Shown: piece by piece, positions 1 to 10,144 of the stretch
Numbering within the stretch: position 1 is the first letter of the stretch
Layout of the letters: each line of letters begins with the position of its first letter
Assembly (NCBI GenBank): GCA_023101885.1
Contig: JALPQD010000247.1
Location: forward strand, 1,007,230-1,071,229
Origin: Typhlomys cinereus
Taxonomy: Eukaryota; Chordata; Mammalia; Rodentia; Platacanthomyidae
Reading direction: 5' to 3'
Length of the DNA: 64,000 nt
The notes under the pieces: generated by a model
Databases searched by the model: none
What the model was told of the DNA's origin: nothing
What the model saw: the letters and a program-made list of their open reading frames with translations, nothing else
Position numbers and translations under genes: made by a program

Positions 1-663
1 ACTTATTTGAAACGTCCTTTTGCTGTCCTTTAGCACTGTGTTTCCGGTGGTATGTCCCTCTCTGCTTCTGAGAGTAACATCTAGAACTTTTCTCTTTGGT
101 CTTTTTGGTATTTCTAGGAACTTTTTCAATTTTTCACAGAACCCAGTTTGATCTTTAGTCATTTTCTCTATTACAGGTGCTTATCAAATGAATTGATTCT
201 GTCTCTTTCATTTCCTTCCTTGATCTCTCTCTGGATTTAATACGCTATTCTTTAGTAGCTTATAAAATGCGAGTTTCTTAGATCATCGATGCTAAGCCAT
301 CCCTGCTTTCTAAACAGTCTGGAGTGATGTGTTTCTCTTGGTTCTGCTGTGTGTGGCGCCTTCATCACCGCTCAACCCATGGCATTTTTCACTCCAGTTG
401 CAATTTCTTCTATGACTCCAGATTGTTTTCAAAGTTCATAGTGGATATTTCGATGCTTTGAGATTTGGTTATTTGCTTCCAAATTAATTTTGTTGTGCCT
501 AGACACAGTTCTATGGGAATTTGTTGTGACTCTGTGGTTCAGCATATGGATTTACTTTGTTAAAATTTTCATATTCACTTGAAAATAATTTGAAATTTAT
601 TATCATAGAGGACAAGGTTTTATATGTTAATATAATTAATTGTGTTTACAGACTTTTAATGTC
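1..663 (-). mobile_element. Old L1 ORF2 fragment, antisense, left part
   Basis: The plus strand reads like the complement of mammalian L1 ORF2. Recognisable pieces are the tggttcagcatatgg block and the cacttgaaaataa block near 530-590. It continues across the solo LTR into 1280-1400, where ccttactgattgtctgtc is typical L1 antisense sequence. It is heavily mutated and has no intact frame. Nothing else is seen in this stretch. Confidence 0.7.
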
Positions 664-1279
664 TGTATTAGTTAGGATTCTCTAGACTAACAGAACCAAT
701 AGAATATATATATATATGAATTTATTAGATTAAGTTACAAGATAAAATCAAAATAGTCTTACAGTAGTGCCTGTAGCTGTTCAGTTCTTGAGCTGAATGA
801 ATATCCCAGCAACCCCAGTCTGGACTGAAGACTGAAGGATCCTTAAAAAAATCTTGCAGTATTTCCCATTGATTGCTGAAGGTCCTGAAGACCAAAGCAT
901 TCCTGAACCTCATTCCTGCTGGAGGGCCAAAGAAGGTAGGCTTTGACATAATGATAAAAAGTGACAAAGGCCAAAGATGCTGGGCTTTGACATTAGTGAC
1001 AAACAGCAGTATCGAAGACAGGAGAAAGGCAACAAAAACCAATAGCAAAGTCAACATAGCAAGTCAACGCAGGGCAAAAGAGAAGCTAGGTCCCTTTCCC
1101 TTGCTCTTCCTTCTACCCGGCCTGCTCCTGGACAGCTCTGCCCACTATGTGCTGGGTCTTCCACATCCATTAAATAATCACCTGCAAGTTTGTTCAAAGA
1201 CTTAACTAAACATTCTTCAGAGCTGTGCTCCAAGAGCAGCCTGCAACAGTCAAGGTGACACTTGAATCCAGCTATCACA
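664..1279 (+). mobile_element. Solo MaLR-type LTR with perfect 5-bp target duplication
   Basis: The 616-bp element starts TGTATTAGTTAGGATTCTCT and ends in ...ACA. It is flanked by ATGTC on both sides (659-663 and 1280-1284). Removing it and one ATGTC restores a continuous L1 antisense sequence, which proves the borders. It contains the atatatat and gaatttattag motifs near the 5' end and a late tcaaggtgaca block, both shared with the element at 6225. ORR1/MT-related ERVL-MaLR is the likely family. No internal region is present. Confidence 0.85.
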
Positions 1280-1400
1280 ATGTCCTTACTGATTGTCTGT
1301 CTAATTTTCTCTACCAGACATTGAGAATAATATGTTAAAATTTTCCATTTGGCTGTTGATTTGTCTCTCTTTTCCTCCACAATCTTTTGTTTTAATTTTT
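1280..1400 (-). mobile_element. Old L1 ORF2 fragment, antisense, right part
   Basis: This continues the L1 interrupted by the LTR at 664-1279. The sequence from the target duplication through gttgatttgtctctc matches the L1 antisense order. More L1-like AT-rich sequence at about 2030-2265 may be the next part, but that is less certain. Confidence 0.6.
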
Positions 1401-1401
1401 T

Positions 1402-1790
1402 TTTGATGGGATGGGGAGATGGATTAAAGTACTTGCCATGCAAGTATGAAGATCCAAATTCAGATGTTTAGCACCACATAAAAGCTGAGCAGGCATTTCA
1501 ACCTCATATAATTTCAGTACTTGTAAGGGAGGGATGGGATTCCTATAACAAACTGTCTAGCCTTTCCAGTGGTCGACAATGGCTGGAACTTCTGATTCTA
1601 GATCCCTATTCTGGCTTCTCTTTGTCCTCTAGAAATTCCCTATGCATATCTTACTTACCAGCAAAACTGTGACCATAGTTTGATTTTGGGTTAATTGCAT
1701 TTGCAGATTCTGAGACTTAGCCCTCTGTGTATTCCTACTTTAAAGATTCTTGACATACCTTAACTAATTTTTTGCAGGGGTAGGTGTGGG
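1402..1790 (+). mobile_element. Decayed tRNA-headed (B2-like) SINE and flank
   Basis: gggatggggagatggattaaagtacttgcc and the following gatccaaattcag block resemble the A- and B-box halves of a B2-like SINE, strongly mutated. The 3' limit is not clear. Confidence 0.4.
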
Positions 1791-1824
1791 TGTGTATATA
1801 TAAATATACCAAAGAATGCCAGCT

Positions 1825-2005
1825 TCCTTAAGCAGCCGCTCTGCATGTTATCTACCTGCCCAGGAACATCATGAGTCGATCTTCTTCATCAATTAGACAA
1901 CCTCCTGCAGGCTTGCTCTGGAGTTAAGTCAAGTAGTAATTCATAACTGTGCCCAGGCTCAGTGTCTTCAATTGTCAAGTTGACACTGTATCCAAAGATG
2001 GCAGT
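1825..2005 (+). mobile_element. 3' part of an ORR1-like MaLR LTR
   Basis: The sequence has the recurring LTR tail of this window: tcaattagacaacctcctgc, gcttgctctggagttaa and a final ttgtcaagttgacac. The same order appears at 47144-47566 and 50200-50610. The 5' part is missing. Confidence 0.6.
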
Positions 2006-2296
2006 ACTTTAAATGTGCATTTCATTCAGTTTTTTTTGTTTCCTTTCTGTTAATAGTCCAAAGTCTCTATTTTATTAACACCCTTTTGAGGACGATAATG
2101 TACTGCTTGCAACATCTGGTTTTATAATTTCTCTTAGTCTTTTGTTTTCAATGGTTTTATGATATATACAGGTTCTGGGTTTGTTGTTGTTGTTCATTTT
2201 GACATTTTTCTTGCTTAAGTTTTGCTGTGTGCCTTGAATCTGTGGCTTGATACCTCTCATAAACCTTTTAAAATTCTAGTCATTAGCATTCTTTAA

Positions 2297-2505
2297 AAAA
2301 TTCTTTTGCCAGGAGCTGGGAAGTTAGCAAGGTGCTTGCTGCACTGGCATGAGGACCTGAGTTCAGATGCGCAGCACCTCTGCAAAGGTCACGCTGGGGT
2401 CACAACCCCAGCGCTTAGGGTCGGAGACAGGAACTAGTCTCATCAAATAGCTAGGGTTCAGGTTCAGGGAGAGATCCTGTGTGGGGGGGGCAAGTAAGTT
2501 GAAAA
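2297..2505 (+). mobile_element. Decayed tRNA-headed SINE
   Basis: ggagctgggaagttagcaag followed by ggacctgagttcagat gives a degenerate A box and B box. A g-rich run and an A-rich end follow. Confidence 0.5.
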
Positions 2506-2559
2506 AAAGGAAATTGAAATAAGACACTGTGCTAGATAGATAAATAGCTGTCAATGTGA

Positions 2560-3510
2560 CGGTGGAGGCTGAACTTCAGGCACATTTGTGAAAAATGAAT
2601 AGTCCAGACAAGCCCTAAGCAAGCCTAGAGGAGATTGTCTGATTGATGTGGGAAGCCCAGACCACCAATGTAGGCTCTATTGGGTGAGGCTATTCCCTGG
2701 GCAGATGGATAAGGTGGAGGAGCCTGAGTCAGTAAAGTCTGGAATGTTCAGCATACTTTGGAAGACTTGCAGCCATTCTGGCAAGTCAGGTTTGCCTCTC
2801 TGTCAGCAATCCTTGTGGACATGGTATGGCCAGTTCCCTCAGCCTCTGTTGTAGGCATGAACCTTCCTGACAAGCTGGATTAAAAACCGTAATAGAAAAT
2901 CATAAGAAAAAAATAAAACCCCTTGTTCCCCTAAGTTCTTTAGAAATGAATTTATTAGCAACATGCAGACAGATACCAAAAGTCAACTTTTAGCTACCAT
3001 GTGTATGCATTACGCACACCCATATCAAATACATTCACATCAAATATGCACAGATACCACACACACACGTGTGTATTCATGATTCTTCAGCCATATTTTC
3101 TCCCCCTTTCTTTAAGTTTAATTGCACACATGTTAGCCTTTAAAACAAATAAAACAACTGTATCTTTCAAGGTTCATGGTTGGTCCATGCTCTCTCTGCT
3201 ATTCTTTTCCTCTGTGACTAATTCATCTTGGATTTCTTTTAACTACTCTATGTTTTTCAGTTTATTAATCTTCTCTTCCACTTTCTAACTTTGGCTCCCT
3301 CCTGAAATAGGATTTGAAAGTAACTAATTTATTTAAAATTTATTCCATGTTACTCCTAAAGGCACCACAGGAATGGCTACTGTGTTGCACATGTGTCTGA
3401 TAGTGGGAGAGATGAGAGAGACTATGTCTAAACTCAGTGTTCTGATCTGTGAACACCTGAATATGCACAGTATCTGCCAAGCCCCTGAACTTCCTATGTG
3501 CACTCATAAC
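2560..3510. other. Unique non-coding stretch
   Basis: AT-rich, decayed sequence with a short CA run near 3060. I see no gene, RNA gene or clear mobile element. Confidence 0.5.
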
Positions 3511-3513
3511 ACG

Positions 3514-3717
3514 GGCAGCCTCCATCAACTGGGCTCCGTGTGCTTACAACAAGGACGATTTCTCTCACTGGGGTTCTGTGAGCTCAGGGTGCAGGCAGCC
3601 TCCCATGTGCCAGGCTCCATGTGCTCGCACAAGGACAGCATCCCTCGGCCAGGACTCTGTGAGCTCTCAAGGTGGATGGCCTCCTGTGGGCCAGGGTCCA
3701 CGTGCTTACAGCATGAC
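3514..3717 (+). repeat. 80-bp diverged minisatellite, about 2.5 copies
   Basis: Copies start at 3514, 3594 and about 3674 (partial). They share ggcagcctcc, the ggctcc-tgtgct block, acaaggac and tctgtgagctc with about 25-30% differences. The long + and - frames across this stretch follow from the repeat and match no protein I recognise. Confidence 0.75.
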
Positions 3718-3859
3718 CTTAGCCTCACAGGAGACAGACAAAGCAGCTATTCTTGAGCTTTCTTATGGATTTTTAACCATATGGGGCTGGAAACTCACTC
3801 ATAACAATTATTTATATCCTAAACGTGACTTCTCTTATTTTATATTATAAACAAGTTTT

Positions 3860-3884
3860 GTAAAAAAAAAAAAAAAAAAAAAAA
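3860..3884 (+). repeat. Poly(A) run
   Basis: An A homopolymer of about 24 nt, followed by ggg. No recognisable retroposed body precedes it. Confidence 0.9.
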
Positions 3885-4018
3885 GGGAACATCAAGGTAG
3901 GAGGTAGAAATGCTAATGCAACATCCAAGGAGAAGGGGGAAGCTATGGTTAAAATTAACTATATACATGTATGAGATTGTCAAAGAATAAAAATATTATT
4001 CATAATGTATCTATTCTA

Positions 4019-4085
4019 GGTATGGTGACATATGCCTAAAATCTCAGCATTCACAAGGCTGATAGAGGAGGGCCATAAAGCTATA
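4019..4085 (+). mobile_element. B1-like SINE fragment
   Basis: ggtatggtgacatatgcctaaaatctcagcattcacaaggctga follows the order of a B1 left half (7SL-derived), truncated and mutated. Confidence 0.5.
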
Positions 4086-4671
4086 TCCTCAATCTCACCT
4101 TTTTTTCGTTAAGTAATTTTATAGTCTGGATTTGTATAAAAGTTGTATAGATGGTACACAGTTTCCTATATCTCATAGCCAATTGCTTCTATTGTTTCTT
4201 CAATTATTTACTGGCATTATCCTGGTACACATGTAAGACATGTGGAATTGGCATCAGTATATAAACCCAGGCTCACCGTATACTTTTCCTGTTTCACTTC
4301 CAGAATCAGCCATTTCTCCAAGGATCCCTGATTCATTTTATCTTGAACTCGAAGCCCCCTATGAGGCTTAATCTCAATCATCAATTTGCTGAGTCTAGTA
4401 TCATCAGAGAGACTGGTCCCTGGCATGTGTTTGGGGAACTCTTTTGCTCAGGTTGATTGGGGCAGGAAGATCTACCCACTGTGGGCAGAACGGTTTCCTG
4501 AGTTGAGATCCTAGACTGCATGCAAAGGAGGAAGCCAGCTAAACACAAGCACTAATCTCTTTCTATGTGATGTGACCACTCACCCCAAGTTCCTGACCCC
4601 AGTGACTTCCCGACCATGATGGTCTGTCTCCCAACGATGAGCCAGAATAAGTCCCTTAAGTTGTTTTTGTC
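4085..4671. other. Unique non-coding stretch
   Basis: No gene or repeat recognised between the B1 fragment and the SINE at 4688. Short open frames here are unsupported. Confidence 0.45.
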
Positions 4672-4687
4672 AAAGTATTTTATCAGA

Positions 4688-4940
4688 GAGCTGGTGAGAT
4701 GACTCAGAGGTTAAGACTCTGTTTCACAAGCAGAAGGTCCTGAGTTCGGATCCTAGATCCCATATAAAAATTGCCAGGAAATGGCAGCGGCCTGCACTTC
4801 CTGCTCTAGTGGGCAGAGCCTGGGAAATCTCAGAGTGAAGTAAAAAAAGCGGTAGAAGCAATCTAAGATGATTCTTGAAGGACATATAGTGCCCTCTGAC
4901 AGACACACACACACACTAAATAAATAAATAAAAATTTAAA
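4688..4940 (+). mobile_element. B2-like SINE with 16-bp target duplication
   Basis: The head agctggtgagatgactcagaggttaag carries an A box, and gagttcggatcct is a B box. The body has the taagatgattc block and a 3' end with catatagtgccctct, a CA run and AATAAA repeats. The flanks aagtattttatcagag at 4672-4687 and 4941-4957 are the target duplication, so the copy is full length. This is the older subfamily of the window. Confidence 0.85.
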
Positions 4941-5374
4941 AAAGTATTTTATCAGAGCAACAGGAAAATGAACAAAGACTTCTTCTCCAAAGCCATAGCT
5001 GGAAAATATGTATGTGTATTGCAGTCTATATCTATACCTCTCTTTCCATATCTCTCCATTCGTAACTATGCTGAGATAATCATGAGTTTATATTAATATT
5101 TTGACATTAATCTGATACAGTCCAAGGTTCTAATCTAGCTTCTCTGTAACTCACCCCACGGTGACACACCCGGCCTTCTAACAGTCTCTTCCCTGTTCTA
5201 TTTACGTACTTGTTCACCTCCATTGTCTAAGTACAATGGCTATGGACCTCCAAGAGGAGCAACTTTGCCACGTAAAGTACTGCTTCTAAGCAGTTTCTTT
5301 GTCTTTAGTTTTATAATTTCTAATCAAATACCATTTCCTAAACTTAGGTTTTTCTTTTTCATAGATACTTTGCA

Positions 5375-5560
5375 CTAATTTGAATTTTAAAAATATTGTA
5401 AATTTATTCCATTTTTCTTTTTATATTTCACAATCTTATTTTAATTATGTTAACAACGAACATGTGTTTCATCACCCATTACTTACCCCTAATCCTTCTC
5501 TCATCTTACCCCACACGTTCTCCTCTCCAGCCCACTTTCCTCCCTCTCCCATGTCTCCCT
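5375..5560 (-). mobile_element. Possible L1 3' UTR, antisense
   Basis: A T-rich start followed by a pyrimidine-rich block (ctcctctccagcccactttcc and neighbours) resembles the complement of the G-rich 3' UTR of rodent L1. This is pattern-level evidence only. Confidence 0.35.
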
Positions 5561-6224
5561 GTATGTATAATCCACTGGATGCCTACATTAGCTAGTGCCA
5601 GGTACCTACCAGGGCATAAATGGTTCACCAGTAAGCAAACCATAGAGTATAGAGCCTTCTTCCCCTCTCTCCGGTGCACCACCAATCCCAAACAAACTCC
5701 AGGAGTAGAGCTGTAGCTCATGGGATGTTCCCTGCTCTATGGCAAAATGTTAGAAAGCTATTGTGGCAGTCTAGCGGAGTAGACAGCCTTATGTTGGGTA
5801 TAACAACCCTGATATGAACAGAAGGTACTGTGTCACATTATCTTTCCCTATTCTCCAGCTCTTACGTTCTTACAGCCAAGTGGAGGTGGTTTAGCTGTCT
5901 TGATTAGGTATGCCATTCATCTTGATTACTGAGCTGTTTCAATTTTGTATTTAAAGCAAGTCCTTTACCAGACTTGTTCTTCCCAGGGTATATCTCAGCA
6001 ATGCTTTCAAGAATTAGAAAGATGTTGGTGTTCAGATTAAGATCTGACTATATCTGGCCCACTTTTGGTCTGCTCATCATCCCAGAAGTCTCCTGTTCTT
6101 CCTCCGATTCTACTGCTTCACCTGACTGCAGCACCAGCTGCTTGTTCAGCCCTGGCAGTCAAACGCCATTATATCCCATGATTCTGTGTGAAGTTCTGCA
6201 CAATTAGAAGTTGTAAAGGGCATG

Positions 6225-6829
6225 TGTATCAGTCGGGGTTCTCTGAAGAAACAGAATCTATAGGATGTAATATATATAAATAAGTTTATTAAAATAACTC
6301 ACAATAAAAAAAAATAGTATCCTTCAAAGTAGCCGCCTGCAACCCCCTCACTCTTGACGGGAATGTTCCACAAAGCCAAAAGATCCCAAAAAGGTCTCAA
6401 GCCGAAGTCGCTGGCTTCCGACGTCGGTCAGCGATGAACAGCGAACAGCAGTAAGGCCTAAAGACCAGGCTCTAAAGTCAGCAGGAAAGCAACAATGTGG
6501 TGGAAAAGATGAAGCTCCAAGTCAGCCAAGGACGGAGGCAGCAGCAGCAGCAACAAAGAAAGCCATGATGCTCTAAAAGTGAATGACGCTCTCAGAGTGG
6601 ACTCCACAGCAAGCAGACACAAGATAAGGAAGAGTGAATCCCTTCTTCTTGCACTTCCTATTATCTGGTCCACCACTGGGAAGTTCCACCCACTGTGGGC
6701 TGAGTTTTCCACGGCAATCAATCAAGTACCTGCAGACTTGTTCAGGGGCCATTCCAACCATTAACCTTCCACAGCTGGGCCCCAAACAGTCTGCAGCTGT
6801 CAAGTTGACACCAAAATGCAACGATGACA
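6225..6829 (+). mobile_element. Solo MaLR-type LTR with perfect 5-bp target duplication
   Basis: The 605-bp element starts TGTATCAGTCGGGGTTCTCT and ends GATGACA. GCATG flanks it on both sides (6220-6224 and 6830-6834). The atatatataaataagtttatt block near the 5' end and ctgtcaagttgacacc near the 3' end match the layout of the LTR at 664-1279. No internal region is present. The overlapping open frames (6458-6873) are in LTR sequence. Confidence 0.87.
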
Positions 6830-6839
6830 GCATGGGATG

Positions 6840-8140
6840 TGTCTACCTTTGTGTCTACCTTTGGGGTTTCTAGAGAGATTCAGGGATATTGTAGAAATGT
6901 AAGAGTGATTATTTAACATAGGGAGATAACTAACAAGTAAATTTCCAACTTCCAGGCCAGGGAAAGACTGTTTAGAAACCCAGCAGCCGTTCTCATGAAA
7001 CCATTGAGTCAGCATCCACATGGGCAAGCCAGGGCTGTGAGCCCTTCCGAGTGTTCTTCCTTCTCTCCCTTGCTTCCCTTTCTCCCTCTCTTTTGCCTGC
7101 GGTTGTATTTCCAGGACACAGTCAACAGGTACTTGGTCTATATCTTTCAGGAAAACTAAAGTTCCTGAGAGATCTTTAAAAGAGAAATCTAATGTTCTCT
7201 TATTTTGGAGCTATAGATTCTTCAGGCCTGGAATGTTTATTAAATCCTCTTTTATTGGGGGGGGGGTCTCTTGTATCCCAATCCAGTGAGATCTTGTCAA
7301 AAGTCTGCTGAGCTGCTGATTTCTATCAACTTTTCAGTTAGGCGATAATTTAACGCAGATTTCTGGATTCCCTGTCTCTCTTCTATCTTACTCTTTATCC
7401 TCATTTGCTCTTTGATGCTGTCAAACAGGCGCGATGGTACATTTCTGTCCTCTTTTTCTAGCTATTTTTAGGTGAAGACTTGCTGTGGGAGTGTAAGGAA
7501 GCGAGCTCCCTATTTCAGGAAGCAGAACTCACAACCCCTGGCTTTAATAGGAAACCACAGAGCCGGGCTGGAGAAACGGCTGTTTTCTTACAAACTCCTA
7601 TAGGTCGGGAGCCCCTCTGTCTGTTTCTGCTTTTTCTGAGTGTCTTTCTTTGCCATCAGCTCTGTATGTTTTGATGTCCTGGTAACAAGTGGCTTCTGCA
7701 CAGTTTTTCTTTGGTCTGTGCAGCTGCGTCTTTCAACTGCAGCGCTTGTTGTTGTTTTGTTTTGTTTTGTTTTGTTTGTTTTTTAATGGAACAAGGGGAT
7801 TTGTATTCCAGTTTATGATTAAAAGCAACAGTTAATTATGATGGCAAGAAAATTACCAGCCAGGAAGCAAGGGAACTGGTCACTCTACATACACATTAAA
7901 AGCAGAGAAGATCTTAGCTGCTGAGTTTTTATACATGTAGAAAAAAATACAGGCAGAACTAGACCTCCAAACTAACATGAGGGAGATGCAAGTGGAACTT
8001 GGATGCCCACGAAGCTTCTCTATTGGTCTCCTTCCATTACCCAAAAACTTTCCCACACTCCTCTAGATCTCTGCCCCCAGCTATTCACTCTGTTCCTCTC
8101 TTTCATGGTTCAGTTGCTGTGTGCATCACCGTTACATAGT
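6840..8140. other. Unique non-coding stretch
   Basis: Mostly unique sequence with a short G run (7257-7267) and a (ttttg)n run near 7750-7780. No gene recognised. A CTCF-type motif begins at its right edge (8144). Confidence 0.45.
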
Positions 8141-8143
8141 ATT

Positions 8144-8155
8144 GCCCTCTGGTGG
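8144..8155 (-). promoter_or_regulatory. CTCF-type motif, full consensus match
   Basis: The minus strand reads CCACCAGAGGGC, which satisfies all 12 positions of the CTCF core CCASYAGRKGGC, followed by AATA. It sits in sequence not assigned to a repeat. Orientation is minus. Occupancy cannot be inferred from sequence alone. Confidence 0.65.
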
Positions 8156-8539
8156 TGTAGAACTGTCAGTTTCTGAGCTAAGTGGGTCCCGAATGCTGCT
8201 GGTCTGAGCTCTTTGTCTGGCAGGGAGGAGACAAGAGAATTTTGTAAAGGACAGGAGAGCCAGCTCCTATGTGTTGTGACTATGAATCTTTCCATCTTGA
8301 TTCACTGCACTGGTGACCTGGAAACCAGTCAGTGAATTGCTCTTGTTAGAATGGTTTTTGTCCTAAAAATCAATAGTTTACAGTTAAGAGGTTACCATGG
8401 TTTCTTAGATTATAAAAAACAGATCTGGGGGTGCCTCTAAATTGAGAAGAAGCAGGTGATTTGAAGAATGGGATTTGTCTAGTTTCAAAATGTCTGATTC
8501 CACAGAGAAGAGGACCCAGAGGGAAGTTTAACATGCACA

Positions 8540-8665
8540 CTAAAAGATGCTCCAGGGACGGGAGGGGAGGGGGACTGGGAGAAAGGGAGTGGGGGAAGGA
8601 AGGGGAAAAGGAGGGAGGGAGCAAGGGGATCCAGGGAGGAGTGGGGGGAGGGAGAGAGCTGGGTA
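8540..8665 (+). repeat. G/A-rich low-complexity tract
   Basis: A ggga-rich purine stretch with few interruptions, followed by (ta)n and ataaa-type sequence to about 8735. The purine tract plus A-rich end may be the 3' UTR of an old sense L1, but I cannot place an ORF. Confidence 0.6.
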
Positions 8666-9551
8666 CCTGTTAAGTTTGTATGAGTGGAAAAATAAGTAAA
8701 TATATATATATAAATAAAAATAAAATAAAATAAAGAAATTGAAAGTTGTGAACACACACAAAAAAAGGAAATGTATTTTTGATTATTACTGTGCAATAAA
8801 ATTTAACGATTTATTTTAAAAAAAGTCTGATTCCAGGTAGGTCAACTACTTTACCAGGTAATCTATACACTTCTGTACTTTCCAACTCACAGTTTGTTCC
8901 TGGCTTTTGCAATGTCTGTGCATAAATATTCCTGGTTGGATAATTCTTCCACATGGCTCTCCAATGTATGATGTCACAGAATCCCAGGGGCCTTTCAATT
9001 TATATCTCTAGCCACCTCCTAAGACCTCAAAGAACTTCCCTAGCAGATTGGAAAGGGTAATCACGGCTTTTCAAAAGGTAATCAATGTTTATTGTGTTTA
9101 AGTGTTTATGGTTCAGACTAGGAGTTTGCATCTGTCACTTATGCCCACTTTGAGCATTTCTGTTGCACAGAATTCTTTCATATGACTCTACCTATCAGCA
9201 AGGGAGAGTGGGAAATATAGTCTAGCCAATGGCCCAGGAAGAAGAGGTAGAAGTTTGTGGACAAATCTCTCTCTCTCCCTCCCTCTCTCTTTCTCTTTCC
9301 CTCACTGATTCTACATTTAGAAGGGAAGAAGAGCAACGTCTTAGCTTCTATAAATGTACCCCAGATGCTCTTGGCCTTCTCACCTCAGCCTACTTAAATT
9401 GAGTTGAAAGCAGTACTGGATATTAGGCTTTTTGGTTTCCTAAGCTAGGAAAAAAAAGATGTCTTCAAGATAATCATGGCATATTTTCCAATCTTAGGGT
9501 AGGTTTCTCAGTCAGCATCATTTCTAAGTAGCCTTTTAATTGAAGTTTGAG

Positions 9552-9779
9552 GGGGCTGGAGAGATGGCTCAGAGGTTAAGCCTCCGCCTTGCAGGCGGAA
9601 GGTCCTGAGTTCGGATCCTAGACCCCATGTATAGACACTGGACGGAAGCCGGGGTGGCCTGCATTTCTGGTCCTGGTAGGGTGGAGCCTGTGAATCCTGG
9701 GGCAGAGTAAACAAGTGGTTCCCGAATTCATCTGTGGTTCTACACATACATACATACACAATTTAATAAATAAAAAAAA
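9552..9779 (+). mobile_element. Young B2-like SINE with 16-bp target duplication
   Basis: ttaattgaagtttgag flanks both ends (9536-9551 and 9780-9795). The head ggctggagagatggctcagaggttaag holds the A box (TGGCTCAGAGGT) and gagttcggatcct the B box of an internal Pol III promoter. The right half (tttctggtcctggtagggtg and gtgaatcctggggcagagta) is unlike mouse B2. The tail is (cata)n then aataaataaa. Closely similar copies are at 42154, 57261 and 60281. Confidence 0.92.
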
Positions 9780-9950
9780 TTAATTGAAGTTTGAGATATT
9801 ATAAAAATACCAAAAATGTAAGTATTGAGCTCAATGAATTTTCAAATAGTCAGTATGGCCAGGCCAATAATGTCTAGTTCAGGAAACGGACCATTGCACA
9901 TCTCAGAAACTGCCCACAGGTGGGATAAAAGAGTTTCTGATGACATGTGT

Positions 9951-10141
9951 ATGCTCATGTATGTGTGCATGTGTATATGTGTTTTTATGAGTATGTATGT
10001 GTATTCATATGTGTATGTGTTCATGTGCATGTGTGTGTGCATGCAAGTGTTTGTAAGTGCATATGTGGTGTATATAAGTGTATGAGTATGTGTGTATATA
10101 AGCATGTGTGTGTATGTGTGCATGTGTGTGTGCGCACATGG
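9951..10141 (+). repeat. Imperfect (TG)n-rich microsatellite
   Basis: tgtgtatg/tgtgcatg alternation over about 190 nt. It creates long apparent frames on both strands (CVCVFM-like and HTHTHT-like) that are not genes. Confidence 0.9.
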
Positions 10142-10144
10142 AGA

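Noticed and set aside
9552..9640. tRNA gene from A and B boxes
   Set aside because: The boxes belong to a SINE head; no cloverleaf-complete tRNA is present.
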